Positions 11,736 to 22,890 of a DNA stretch of 64,000 bases are shown piece by piece; within the stretch, counting starts at the first letter, position 1; the number at the start of each line of letters is the position of its first letter. The position numbers and the translations under genes are program-made. The stretch lies in assembly GCA_030737875.1 (NCBI GenBank), contig CM060910.1:245056427-245120426 (forward strand), given 5' to 3'. The notes below the pieces were generated by a model. The model was given only the letters and a program-made list of their open reading frames with translations. It did no database searches and had not been told where the DNA came from. This DNA is from Allium sativum (lineage: Eukaryota; Streptophyta; Magnoliopsida; Asparagales; Amaryllidaceae).

Positions 11736-12296
11736 AAAGGATTTCGTCCCCGAAATCTCCAAATTAGGAAGAACGTATCCTAACATCCATCATCCATCTA
11801 CTCAAAACATATCCACAAGTAATCATTGTCCTTAAAAGATTTCTAATGCTGTATGAACATATGCAAAAGTGTGTGTATATGCACCTATCTAATGCGAAAA
11901 TCAGGCGGTTACTGATTCAGTAAACCTCCTTAATGCAGAATATGTTAGTGAAATGAGTCAAAATGTATGCAAATTCCTAACGTAATTTATAATCTCTACA
12001 TGAGTGCACATAACATTCATTCATATGCAACATCCACGTGATAGCATAACAAGTTTCATCCATGAATAAGCATAAACACTCATGCATATGCAATATGAAA
12101 GTGTGTGAGCCAATTTTAGTGCCTAACGTGTACCATGCATCCACGAGTAACCACTTGCAAACACTTGCAACCATTTGCAACCATCAAGCATAACATGTTT
12201 CAAATACATGTTTCATCCAAAGGGTTTCTACCTAAGGTTCTCATGACAAGATTAACGAAATAACAAGATAAACATGGATAGCAAAAGAAAGATATG
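11736..12296 (-). mobile_element. Non-coding 3' internal segment of element 1
   Basis: This lies between the end of the polyprotein and the polypurine tract. It contains several copies of CATATGCA and TTGCAACCATTTGCAACC-like short repeats. No coding frame is visible. Confidence 0.6.
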
Positions 12297-13725
12297 CTAA
12301 CTAGGAAAAGAGATCGAGAATGTACCCTCAAAAAGAAATGGATAAAGCCCACGCATCTTCTCCTCGGTTTCCCAAGTTGCATCTTCATCGGCTTCACTCC
12401 ACTGAACCTTTACTAACTTGACTTCTCGATTCCTCAGCTTCTTGATCTCCGTTCCTAAGATACGAATCAGAGCTCGTCTCAGGGTTGCCTCTTTCTCTAC
12501 CTCCACGTCTTCAAGAACGCTAGGCTCAACTACTTCGGCTGATTCATGTAGGCATTTTCGGAGATGCGAGACATGAAAGACATTGTGCACTCCAGCCAGC
12601 TTCTCGGGCAATTCCACCCTATAAGCCATTTGCCCAATCTTCTCGATGATAGGGAAGGGTCCTACGAATCTTGGTGCTAGCTTTCCAACTGCTCCAAAAC
12701 GAACCACATTTCGCAAGGGAGAAACCTTCACAAAGACCATATCTCCAACTTCAAACTCTAAGTCTGTCCTTCGCTTGTCTGCATAGGATTTCTGTCTGTC
12801 TTGGGCCGTTTTCATCCGCCTTCGAATCAACTCAACCTTCTCGGATGTGTCCCTTATCATGTCGGGCGCAAGTATAAGCTTATCCGTCGTCTCCCACCAA
12901 CATGTTGGTGACTTGCACGACCTCCCATACAAAGCTTCGAATGGTGCCATCCCTATGCTTGCTTGGTAGCTGTTATTATAAGCAAACTCTACGAGAGGAA
13001 GGTGGTCTTCCCAAGTGCCACCAAAGTCAAGAATGCATAGCCTCAACAGATCTTCTAGTACCCTATTCACCATTTCGGTCTGACCATCCGTCTGTGGGTG
13101 ATAGGCTGTACTTAGATTCAATCGCGTACCCATCGCTTCTTGCAAACTATTCCAAAATTGGCTAGTGAAGATTGGGTCACGATCGCTAACTATGCTAGAA
13201 GGAACTCCATGCAATCGCACTATCTCTCGAAGATAAACAGATGCTAGCCATGATGCGGTCCTCTTGCTCTTCACTGGAATGAAATGAGCGCTCTTCGTGA
13301 GTCTATCCACTATGACCCATATGCTAGTATTTCCCTTCCTTGATCTCGGTAATCCATCCACAAAATTCATAGAGATACTTTCCCACTTCCATTGCGGGAC
13401 CTCCAATGGATGCAGTAGCCCACCGGGCTTCTTCGACTCGGCCTTTACTTGTTGGCAAACAATGCATCTAGAAACAAACTCTGCAACATTCTTTTTCATC
13501 CCATCCCAAAAGAAAATGCGCTTCATATCCCGGTACATCTTATCCCCTCCGGGATGTATGGTCATCCTCGAGTGATGCGTCTCCTCAAGAACTTTATTTA
13601 CTAAGTCTCCTACTTGTGGGACACAGTCTTCCATCACGCCTTAGCCACCCCTTGTCATCAATAGTATATCTAGCGAGGTGACTTGACGTCTCACCACGAA
13701 TCAACTTGTCCATGATCTCGACTAT
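12297..13725 (-). pseudogene. Element 1 integrase and chromodomain
   Basis: From 13637 a long intact frame (446 codons) covers most of the integrase. It has the zinc-binding HHCC region (THHSRMTIHPGG, then CIVCQQ), catalytic Asp in FVDGLP, Asp in VSDRDPIF, and Glu in QTEMVNRVLEDLL. It ends with VSHLRKCL and a chromodomain-like tail (VKVQWSEADEDATWETEE, YPFLF). The beginning, 13638-13725, is in another frame: a stop (TAG at 13726-13728) separates it from RNase H and a frameshift near 13620 separates it from the main frame. Integrase inserts the element cDNA; the chromodomain tail is thought to steer insertion to marked chromatin. Confidence 0.9.
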
Positions 13726-13728
13726 CTA

Positions 13729-14742
13729 CAGGTCTTCCCTCTGTGAAGTCCCAACTTGATCAGGAAGTGTAGGTCTAAGCTCAAGGGATGCTAACGAACC
13801 AGTCATCGACTCAACAGCAGGTGTAAAATCAAAGGTTGCCAAGAACTCTAGGCTCTTCATCTCAACAAACAAGGGACTCAAAGTCAACCTTTTTCTACTT
13901 AGCGCATCCGCCACAACATTACCCTTGCCAGGGGTATAAGATATATCGAAGTCATATGATGTCAAGAATTCCATTCACCTCTGCTGCCTTAGATTCAAAT
14001 CTTTCTGCGAGAAGAGGTACTTGAGCGACTTGCGATCAGTATATAACTCAAACCTTTCACCTAGAAGATAATGGCGCCAAGATTTGAGTGCAAAGACGAT
14101 CGCCGCCAACTCCAAATCATGAGTGAGATAGTTCTTCTCATGAACTTTGAGTTGCCTACCCCCAAAGCATATCACTCTCCTTTCTTGCATCAGGACAGCG
14201 CCTAATCCCATGCCACATGCATCGGTGTACACGGTAAACAACTTCCCTCCATCGGGTAATGCTAGAACTGGAGCTGTGGTGAGGGCTTTCTTGAGCCTTT
14301 GAAAAGCAAGCTCACACTCTAAGTCCCATGCAAAGACTAAGCTCTTCTTCGTTAACTTAGTAAGAGGGGCTGAAATCTTAGCGAAGTCCTTAATGAACTT
14401 CCTATAAAATCCTGCCAGACCGAGAAAGCTTCTCACTTCAGTTGCATTCTTCGGAACTTTCCAGTCTTGTACCGCCACTACCTTAGCGGGATCCACAGCT
14501 ATGCCTTGCTTAGAAACTATATGCCCAAGGAACCGAACTTCCCTTCTCCAAAAATGACATTTGGAGAACTTGGCTTTTAACTGATGAGCTCTAAGCGTAT
14601 CCATAACCTCCTTGAGATGTGTAGCATGCTCTTCCTCGTCCTTAGAGAAGATCAGAATATCATCCACGAAGACAACCACAAACTTGTTAAGGAACTCCCT
14701 AAACACCCTACTCATCAAATCAACGAAGTATGCGGGGTGCAT
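13729..14742 (-). pseudogene. Element 1 reverse transcriptase (C-terminal part) and RNase H
   Basis: The frame starts inside the RT palm, with the catalytic motif FVDD in [13 protein letters not shown], then the thumb/connection ([27 protein letters not shown]). RNase H follows with [18 protein letters not shown] and [12 protein letters not shown], where family members usually have DHKSLKY. An in-frame TGA at 13975-13977 stands where a Trp codon is expected (before MEFLTSYDFDISYTPGKGN). The frame then continues through VADALSRK to the TAG at 13726-13728. Confidence 0.9.
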
Positions 14743-16687
14743 TAGTCAAACCGAACGGCATGACGAGCCATTCAAAGAATCCATCTGGAGTCCTAAACGC
14801 AGTCTTGTCAATACTATCCTCAGCCACTCTAAGCTGATGGAATCCGGTGGCTAGATCGAGTTGAGAGAAAACAGAAGCACCTACAAGCTGGTCAAAGAGA
14901 TCATCAATCCTCGGTAACGGGTGCCTATTCTTCTTTGTCAGCTTGTTTAACTCACGATAATCAACACATAGACGAAGCGAACCATCCGCCTTAGTAGCGA
15001 ATACCACAGGAGCACCCCATTCAGAAATGCTTTGCCTAATGAAATTTTTCTCAAGCAACTCCTTGACTTGCTTGCTAAGCTCTCTTCTTTCTCGCGGGGC
15101 CATGTGCCTAACAGGCAATGAAACTGGCTTGACATTATCAACAAGATAAATACGGAAGTCTATCTCGCGTTTAGGGGGTAACCCCTTCACCTCATCAAAA
15201 ACATCAGGATATTCTCGGACCACCCTCACAGATTGAAGATTGTCGATAGACGAGTCGAGGGATTCAAGATAACATAACATGACGGGATCCAGAGGGTTAC
15301 AAGAAATCTCTAGGGTATTGCGAAGGCGAGTCATAAGCCTCACTACCCTATGCTCACAATCGAGAATGACTCCATAACTGGACAACCAATCCATGCCCAA
15401 AATCAACCTGTATCCCATGAACCCGAGAACATAAGCATTACATGTGAATTCTACGGTTAAGATAGAAATCCTCAAATCCATACAAATTATAGATAGATGG
15501 GCGGAACCCCCAATTGGATTTGAAACACTAACGGGATCCTCAACTAGACTAGTACTTAGGTGCAAACTTTCAACAATGTCAGAAGAAATAAAGGTATGCG
15601 ATGCGCCAGAATCAAATAAAGTTCGAACAGGAAAACCAGAAATGTAAACAAGGCTTTCTACAGAAATACTACCTCGGTCCGGAGCTGGAGTAGTGTTGAG
15701 AGCATGCATCTGCCCTCCAAAAGGTCCTGCTCGCTGAGTCTGTCCTTGCCCCTGTCCTTGCTTCTTTGGGCAATCCTTACTGTAGTGTCCAGACTCTCCG
15801 CAATGAAAGCATTCTCCCAACTTCCTCTTCTTCTTCCTACAATCTTTGATTATGTGTCCAGTGATCCCACAGAAGTTGCACTTCCTTGTCTCCCTTGCCT
15901 TGTTGTTGTTGGCCTTGTTACCCTTGTTGTTCTTGTTGTTCTGGTTGCCTCCCCACTTGGAATCCACCTTCTTGGTTTGAGTCTCATTGAGCTTAACTTC
16001 TTTCTTGCCATTCTTATCATCTCCTTGAAGCAATGCCATATCCACTAAGCTCTCAAAAGTGGCCCCCATGGGTATATGAGACATGGTCAAACCTTGCAAT
16101 GGCTCATTCAATCCTCGAGTAAAGCGTAGAGCCTTCTTCTGAGGTGTGTTAACCATGTCTAAACCGAATCGAGCAAGCTGGTTAAACTTATTCACGTACT
16201 CCCTCACAGTCATGTCCCCTTGCTTCAAAGATATAAACTTCTCCATTTGCAGATTCTCTTCAGCAGATGATAGAAACTTAAGCCCAAACCTCATCCTAAA
16301 GTCGGCCCAAGTCTCTATAGGCCTAGTAGCGTTGGTGACTTCCCACCAATAAGCAGCTTCCTCTTTCAATAGTCATACTGCCAACAGAACTTTCCTACGA
16401 TCTTCTACATCAAAGATAGCAAAAAGGTCTTCAGTTTCCCTTAACCAGTTTCTTGCCTCAACATAAGTCTCTGTCCCAACAAAATTCTTGCCACCCATCG
16501 CCTTAAAGTCTCTGCAAATCTTCGCGAAATCCGCTTGTGGACGCTGAGGAGGAGGAGGAGGAACCTCAGGTACGGGAGGAGGAGTGGGAGTGTTGGCTGG
16601 GCCGGCTCCATTTGCCCTAGCCTCCATGTACCTCTTAAACCAAATAGGTACCGGTATTCCCTCCGGGATGATAAAGTTATCGGCCAT
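14720..16687 (-). pseudogene. Element 1 gag, protease and N-terminal reverse transcriptase
   Basis: Gag starts at the ATG at 16687 (MADNFIIPEGIPVPIWFK) with a proline-rich stretch. An in-frame TGA at 16373-16375 interrupts it; the same frame resumes with [10 protein letters not shown]. Two zinc knuckles of CX2CX4HX4C type follow, [14 protein letters not shown] near 15880 and [14 protein letters not shown] near 15825. The protease has [11 protein letters not shown] near 15620 and [14 protein letters not shown] begins with PPKREIDF, then [11 protein letters not shown] and [10 protein letters not shown]. One extra C in a C run near 14740 shifts the frame just after GLTNAP. Confidence 0.9.
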
Positions 16688-16865
16688 ACTGAAACGAAGT
16701 AAAAGATAGATTTAGAACGAGGAAACGAAGGATAGTGCTAATGGCTTTTGGGGAATAGCCTTTTAAAATAAACTAGATTTTCCTTGGAAAAATACTTAAT
16801 TGGCTTTGAAAATAGTTTTTCAAAAGGGTTTTTAAAACTTTTGTCCCGTCTAGTAAAAACCTCAT
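16688..16865 (-). mobile_element. Leader between primer site and gag, element 1
   Basis: About 180 bp, AT-rich, non-coding. Compare element 2, where the same interval is over 800 bp and holds an extra reading frame. Confidence 0.6.
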
Positions 16866-16877
16866 GCTCTGATACCA
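16866..16877 (-). promoter_or_regulatory. Primer-binding site (initiator tRNA-Met), element 1
   Basis: The minus strand reads TGGTATCAGAGC two bases inside the 5' LTR. Confidence 0.9.
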
Positions 16878-18052
16878 AATGTAACACCCCACCTCCACCA
16901 GGGCCACTCACGAGTGATTGCACTAGCTTTGGAGGGGTGCTGTCTAGGTAAACATGCACAGAGATATCACAAGACAGAGCATAGATAAATAAATAAGTAA
17001 AGCAGCGGTAAAAATTTAAAAACCATAGTTAACCATTTCCAAACCAAAGTCAACTTACATCAAAATACTTAGTCATTATTTTTCAACTACCACAAGTCTA
17101 GAAACATAAACTGAAAATAACATAAAGTAAACTATCCCCAAAATAGATGTGGTGAAGTCATAGCAAGCTCAAGTCCAAACCGTACATGAGCTGTCAAGAA
17201 AGCAAGTCAAATGTCCAAGCTAAGCACTAGTGTTCCCTCCCTGAGAACCTGGGGGGGGGAGGGGGGAGAGAACGGAAGAAAAGAGGCGAAAGAAAAAGGG
17301 TCAGTCATAAAAACTGGTAAGTCCTGCCTACTATTAGTATAAAAACTAATGAAGTTAACTAAACATGAGAAACTGAGATAAAACATAAAGATGGTAACTA
17401 ACTGACATGATAAATAGATAACAAGGTAGATCAAGTGTGGCATCGCATATACAAAGTTCAGTTTTGCACCAATAGTACTAGTATTCTAACCCATGTCAAG
17501 TATAAACAAGAAATGATCCCTTGGCCCAATATCATGAGAAGACCCAAGTCAAGATCCAACTATACGATCTAGTCGATCGGCTCCCTATAAGCTTAACTCG
17601 TCGAGTGTCGGTGTCATACGGCCCAATCACGAAATGTAGTCAACTGTGCTAGGTCCACCCTAGGATGTATCAAGCCCTAGGGTGCCAACCACTGACACAA
17701 ATCAAGCACGCACAGTCTAAACCTACTGGTGCCCATGTCTGTTTTTTTCAACTTCGGACTATGTGCATGACCATAGCCCGCCTGAACCTATACTGGCGCA
17801 CCTACTCAGTCGTCTTTCTGGTTGCTTACAATCAGCCCAGTAATTGTGCCCCACCCTAGCCTAGTCCCTAGGGTATTGTGATACATCCAAGAGGGTTACT
17901 GCTGAAAAGGACCACGTAACTAGGGTTTCTAACGGGTTAAGTGTGGTTAACCCTATCCAATCATGTATCAAGTTGGTTAAGTGTATTCAAGTGGTTCATG
18001 ACTTAACCCTAACATGTGGCATTAATTAATTTAATGCGCCCAACCTCTCACA

Positions 18053-18232
18053 TTAGACTTTGTTGTGGTTACTGGATGTGCCGGGCGGGTCCGGGCAGCT
18101 TTACACCACAACCTAGTCTAACCTGGGGTTTCAAGCGCGATATGACCAACTACTCACATTGGGTCCTATTGTTTGTAGCCATTGGATTTGCCGGGCGGTT
18201 CCAGACAGATTTACGCTACAAACTCAACCCAA
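18053..18232 (-). promoter_or_regulatory. Tandem pair of stem-loops (element 1 5' LTR)
   Basis: Copies of the structures at 10132-10311. Stem-loop one runs 18053-18121 and two runs 18159-18232. All outer and inner arms are retained; substitutions relative to the 3' LTR copy fall in loops and flanks. Confidence 0.6.
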
Positions 18233-19296
18233 CCTTGAGTTGGCCACTTTATGGTTTTCTACATGTCATGACCACATTCAAGTTTTCAAACATAATAAAT
18301 TTTCATGTCATATTTTCAAGTCATGTTTTTTTCATGTCATTTCAAGTTCGCCTAACTACCCATAACGTATTCCCATCGCACGTAAATTCGCATCAATACA
18401 AATAAATCAAGAAGTGGAACATAACAATATGACAAAGATGGGCATAAGGTGATAAAGTTGGTCATAAGTTAAACATGATGATATTTGAGGCAAAGGTGTT
18501 CATCACCACTAGCATATAGGATTATTGGTCTCAAAAACATGTATGACATCAAACTTAGCAAATAGGGTGATAACATGGTAATAGTTGACATAGAGTGATA
18601 AACTTGTGACTAGCTTGTAGTTCAACATTATAAGCAAGTTAACATCAAGGTTATGAGGGGTTCTATGTTGCATTATGCATAATTCACAAATAAAGCACAT
18701 AGCTTTCTACCCAAAAATCTAGGTGAATGGTACTAGGTTCATGATAGTCCCACAATCATAGATCAAAAGAGTCATGAATGGATCTATGCATACAATGATA
18801 GACCAAAAACAAGTATTACACAAGAATCCCATTTCAACTTGCTACATGTTCATATTAATTTCATAGTTTAAATCTAAGAGTAGAGTGGGGCTTACAAATC
18901 GTGGCTATGAGAACTAGAACAAAATAGAACAAGATAGAGACGTTGTAGAAGCTCTAGGAATGATGTAGCAACCCTAGAAGCCTTGAGAATATAAGTAGCT
19001 CCTTTGATTTGATGGAGAAAGATTGCTCCTTTGCCTTAGCTTTGGTTTAGAACTCTCAAGCTCTCAATGATGAAGATGGAGGCCATGATTTAGGAGCATT
19101 TTGGCAGCACTTAGTTGTTAGGATGATTTGTGGTGGTTTAGGCTAGGTCTTAGGGTGTTTTTATAGGTGTAGAGACAAGTTTAGGCCATAGGATTAACCC
19201 TAGTTTAGATCTGAACCATCAAATTCCGTCACAGGCCAACTGAACAGACCCAAAGGAGCAAACAGGTGCACCAGGCAAACATGACCGATCAGGGAA

Positions 19297-19370
19297 GTCG
19301 ACCCCCAGGTCGACACCCAAGTCGACTGGGCAGTCGACCTGGGCTGGGGTAGGTCGACTCCCCAGTCGAC
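19297..19370. promoter_or_regulatory. GTCGAC array, U3 of element 1 5' LTR
   Basis: Six GTCGAC sites at steps of 12, 12, 12, 20 and 12 bp. The unit corresponding to the GTCGGC variant of the 3' LTR is absent, so the two LTRs differ by one 12-bp unit. Confidence 0.75.
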
Positions 19371-19636
19371 CTGGGGCTGGACGGGAAATTTTCCCGTCCA
19401 ATCTGTTTGGGGCTGAATTTGAATTATGGACTGAATTTTGAATTTTCTGAAATCTTCAATGAGCCATAACTTGGTCATACGGACTCCGATTTACGAAATT
19501 TCGGACTCGTTTTCAAGCAGAATTTCGAGACGAACGCAATGGCGTAACCCGTTCCCATTGATTCTTAACTTATAATTTAATTCTGCCCTGATCTCTTGTT
19601 TTAACATGTTATAAAATTTCGGGTTGTTACAGATGA

Positions 19637-21122
19637 TGATGTATGACAATGTTTCCCCAAAGAAGTGTTTCAACAACAGTGTTGCATTATTTTGAAACGA
19701 TGTTCTTTGCCTTGTTCACTCGAAAATCTTTAGTTCATATTTTCTTGCTTAATTAATAGATGAGAGATGTTGGCAACAAAATTAATGTCTCCACAAAAAT
19801 TGCCCATCAAATATTTGCAGAGGAAATCATTGTCTCAACACAAGTTTTAATTGAGTTTCTAGTTTGCTATAGCTACAACCACCGCTCCTGTGTCTACCAC
19901 TAAATTGATAATTCTATTAGTCTCTACTCAACCTTAATACCTCTGGGTCACTATAACAGTACTAGTATCGCTTCCTCTGATCGTCTCTACCTAAACATTA
20001 ATTTGATGTTGATTAAAATCAAAATTTTCATGACCATTGGAGAGCTTTCGGTTTCGGTCAATCTCTAGCACCAGCCATCGAGCCACACTAACTAGTGCAA
20101 AAACTGACCCTTTCTACCATCATTAGATGTTTAGTTTTTGACAACCTCATGGACTTCTCGTGAAGGTGTGAAATGGAAGAGATATATAAAGTACTTTTTG
20201 CAAATATAAGGATGTGTGGATAATATATATAGCTTCGTGGTCATATGTCTAGCTACATCACCATATCTTGTAAAAGCCTTTCAGTTTCATATGTTGATGC
20301 AAGAGTATTTATAAGAATGATCCCGGTTGCGTTTTTTTTCCCTGACTTTTCTAGGAAAATTAATATTAGTAAATTCACTGGCATCAAAAAATAAACAACT
20401 TTATATGCTTGTCCCTTTCATGTCATTCCTGCTTCTTTCAAGCTTTCTATGTGCCGTTAAGTTATGCTATTTCTTTTTGAATAAAATGATGGCTCTTCCT
20501 CAAATGTACAAGTACTTCAATAAGAATAATACGTAAAACGCTCAATTTGTCACTGCTCAACTTTACTTCAGCGTCTCCATTACGTAATGAAGCATGTTCA
20601 AGAGCCAAAAAAATAGCTTTAATAGGATGGGCTTAGTTAACACATTCGATAAACTGTGGGTAACGTGTAGTGGTTTTTTCAGTGCCATTTAAATCCCAAA
20701 ATATCACTCCAGAAATAATAGGATATTACGGTTGGAGACGGAAGCTTCTGTTCTTTGTGTTTGTCTTGCTAAAGCTTGTGCTTGTACCAGTAACATGGTT
20801 ACGACTTTAGTACCCAGCTGGGTTTTCAGTGAAGATGTGATAGTTACACTTTTAAAACATTTAGGCTTTATCTAAGCAAAAGGTTTAGGAAAAAAGGTCG
20901 AACCTTTTTTTGTAAGAAAAATTACAGGAAAATTTGTCTTTTTCATGTATATGCTGAAAATGCTGGTAGATTATATCTATAAATTTTGATCGTTCTGAAA
21001 TTTTATGATGTAGGCTGGTTGTGAATGAGTTGGAATTTGTGGAATGAACCAAGCTATTGTGCAGTTGATTTCAATAGCTCTCAGATTATATATCATTGTT
21101 TCATTTTGAAAATTTATGACAG
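19637..21122 (+). other. Intron remainder up to the acceptor
   Basis: AT-rich sequence with no coding similarity, ending TTATGACAG before the exon. Reading frames such as 20327-20536 are short and unsupported. Confidence 0.5.
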
Positions 21123-21914
21123 GTTGCAAGGTTGAACAACGTAGCTGTAGATGTAGAGGCCGCCCTGGACCTTGCTGCCACATACTCAGGACTCGACACA
21201 ATGAATGTGTTAGTAGATGAAGGCCAAGCCAAATATTTTACCCTTCCTTTCGTAAATGCTATAATACATGGTCGAATATCTGTTGTCTCTTGGTTTGTAA
21301 ACCGAGGTTGCGACGACAGTCACCTTCTCGGTGGGCTTGCTTGTTCAGCAGCATTGAATCAACATGAAGTCGCCAACTGCCTCCTTTCAAAAATCCCTAT
21401 AGAAGTGCTCGTCCATTACAGAATCCAAATCTTAAAAGCAGCCACAATGGTAGGGCATGGATCCCTTGATGGCGTTGCCTTCCTTCTCTCTTCAAACGTT
21501 CTAGGCTCATATGATGCCGTGTACGAATTCATCGATAGTACCGTCAACGACGAAGATGAGAACATGCTTCAATTGACAGCGTATATAAAGAACAACTGGT
21601 CGGAATCGTCATTCCATGAAGGGGTCCGGGTGGCCGATGATCATTATGTTGATGTGATGAGAGTGCTGAGAAGAGGGTGTTCTGAAGTAAAGTTGAGTGA
21701 TCTGCCTGCTGAAATGGTGATAGCGATTGCACTTATGCCGCTGTACAGAGAATGTTTGAAGGTGAAGGGAGTGTTGCTTCCATGTCGACTGAAAGGTGAG
21801 CTTGTAAGATCCTTGCAGAGGTTTGGTTGTCGAGAAGCTGAAGCTAAGAGTATGAAAGGCGAGCTTATGACCATGCTCGAAAGGCTTTTGCCTTCTTATG
21901 CAGTATCGAAATAG
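21123..21914 (+). CDS. SKIP35-like: SKIP35-like ankyrin-repeat protein, last exon
   Basis: 263 codons in phase with the exon at 6403-6823, ending TAG at 21912-21914. It starts VARLNNVAVDVEAALDLAATYS, then repeats of helical ankyrin-like character (TMNVLVDEGQA, VVSWFVNRGCDD, EVANCLLSKIP, GSLDGVAFLLSSNVLG) and the family's C-terminal block (NNWSESSFHEG, HYVDVMRVLRRG, LSDLPAEMVIAIALMPLYREC). The order of motifs follows the SKIP35 family throughout. There is no internal stop or frameshift, so the exon appears under constraint or only recently released. Codon use is ordinary for a plant gene and contrasts with the AT-rich flanks. The role as an SCF ubiquitin-ligase partner is known only for the Arabidopsis namesake and is inference here. 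Confidence 0.8.
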   Translation, partial: VARLNNVAVDVEAALDLAATYSGLDTMNVLVDEGQAKYFTLPFVNAIIHGRISVVSWFVNRGCDDSHLLGGLACSAALNQHEVANCLLSKIPIEVLVHYRIQILKAATMVGHGSLDGVAFLLSSNVLGSYDAVYEFIDSTVNDEDENMLQLTAYIKNNWSESSFHEGVRVADDHYVDVMRVLRRGCSEVKLSDLPAEMVIAIALMPLYRECLKVKGVLLPCRLKGELVRSLQRFGCREAEAKSMKGELMTMLERLLPSYAVSK

Positions 21915-22129
21915 TGTTTCTCTGTTATAGGTATGATTGGGATACATGACTTGTTATTCTGGATGTACCAAATCAAACCCAGAATTGAATATGTGCGTTT
22001 TGTCTGTGTTGTTGCAGTGTCTCAGTCTAGATATGCATGTTTGTTGCTGGTTTACGTTTTTCCTACGCGCATCTCTCAGAAAACAAGTAAATAGTACTTC
22101 AGAATATTTGAAAAGTTTGTCTCTCAGTA
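21915..22129 (+). other. Probable 3' UTR of the SKIP35-like gene
   Basis: Non-coding sequence between the stop codon and the MITE. No perfect AATAAA was seen. The end of the transcript could lie in or beyond the MITE. Confidence 0.4.
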
Positions 22130-22132
22130 TTA

Positions 22133-22519
22133 GAGCATCTCCAACGGTGAGGCAATTCACTGTCTGAATGCTGAATTGGAACAAAAACCGCATTCAACAA
22201 CTGTTCCAACAATGAATACTCAACAAGATATTACGGGGCCAATTCAAAATTCGAAATTGGCTCAAGCCGATTTTTTTGACTCGCCACGTCGCGAGCCCAT
22301 AAAATCGGCTCGTGACACTAGAAAATACCAAATTAATTTTTTTGGCATTTTCTACTGTTGCGAGCCGATTTAATAGGCTCGCGACGTCGCGAGCCGATAA
22401 AATAGGCTCGCGACATTTTTTTTTTAATTTTTAATTTTTTTAGTTAGGAAATATCAAAGATATCTTCCTGAATGTTACAGGTCGTAATGTTACGGTCCGT
22501 AACCTTGTTGGAGATGCTC
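22133..22519. mobile_element. MITE of PIF/Harbinger type
   Basis: 387 bp with 13-bp terminal inverted repeats GAGCATCTCCAAC/GTTGGAGATGCTC, flanked by the 3-bp duplication TTA (22130-22132 and 22520-22522). The interior holds three hairpins built on GCGAGCC/GGCTCGC arms (22288-22316, 22360-22382, 22386-22414). No coding capacity. The TTA duplication is what suggests PIF/Harbinger mobilisation; the family assignment is inference. Confidence 0.8.
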
Positions 22520-22851
22520 TTAGTGTACATGCTACTTGCATTGGAAAATAGCGTTTTGATAAAGCAATTGAACATGCAGTGGTGTGGTGAGCATTATCTG
22601 CGAACTTTATTGTCACTGTATGTCTCATTAACATAGTAGTTACTATCATAAGGGTATTTAAGAAATGTCAGATTGCAGAGAATTTTCTGGTTCATGTATT
22701 TGTTTCAGCCATTGCCTTCGTAATATTATTTTATACAGTGTATGCTTTTGGCTTTTTAAGCATCAGTTGTCTAAAAGTGAATTTCAATTTATATTCGTCC
22801 TTTGAAGGTGAAAGTTGTATCTGGGTTTGACATAGCACGCTATATCATGGG

Positions 22852-22890
22852 AAATAATAATAATAATAATAATTATTATTATTATTATTG
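22852..22890. repeat. AAT/ATT palindromic microsatellite
   Basis: A run of AAT units turns into a run of ATT units, so the whole tract is its own inverted repeat. Confidence 0.9.

Larger units (their letters stand above)
8973..19631 (-). mobile_element. Element 1: complete Ty3/gypsy chromovirus, degenerate
   Basis: A 10,659-bp element on the minus strand with LTRs at 8973-11722 and 16880-19631, a primer site for initiator tRNA-Met, a polypurine tract and domain order gag-protease-RT-RNase H-integrase-chromodomain. The order and the C-terminal VKVQW...ATWE...YPFLF motif point to a chromovirus of Tekay/Del type. It lies in the SKIP35-like intron in antisense orientation. The polyprotein has at least three in-frame stops and two frameshifts, so it is not autonomous. 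The two LTRs look closely similar by eye, with scattered substitutions and small indels. Confidence 0.92.
16880..19631 (-). mobile_element. Element 1 5' LTR
   Basis: 2752 bp, TGTAACACC...GGTTGTTACA, the near-identical partner of 8973-11722. Landmarks: G9 tract at 17251-17259, stem-loops at 18053-18121 and 18159-18232, TATA at 19159-19165, GTCGAC at 19297, 19309, 19321, 19333, 19353 and 19365. It is followed by the right target duplication GATGA at 19632-19636. Confidence 0.92.
6824..21122 (+). other. Phase-0 intron of 14.3 kb filled with transposons
   Basis: The GT donor is at 6824-6825 and the AG acceptor at 21121-21122. Joining the exons gives an uninterrupted frame across MLLQ|VARLNN, which matches the family's order at this point. 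Inside are a SINE-like segment (near 7100-7195), a LINE 3' end (7608-8145) and a complete Ty3/gypsy element inserted against the gene's direction (8973-19631). Removing the element leaves roughly 3.6 kb. I see no coding signal in the remaining 6824-7600, 8146-8967 and 19637-21100. Confidence 0.7.

Noticed and set aside
16373..16687. Separate short gag protein ending at the TGA, as a normal readthrough design
   Set aside because: The stop falls inside the capsid-like domain just before the conserved AYWWE motif, and other stops are present, so simple decay is more likely.
18016..18405. 129-codon frame starting MALINLMRPTS, also present (shorter) at 10095-10322
   Set aside because: Lies across the stem-loop pair of the LTR on the non-transcribed strand and breaks in the other LTR; it is repeated because the LTR is repeated.
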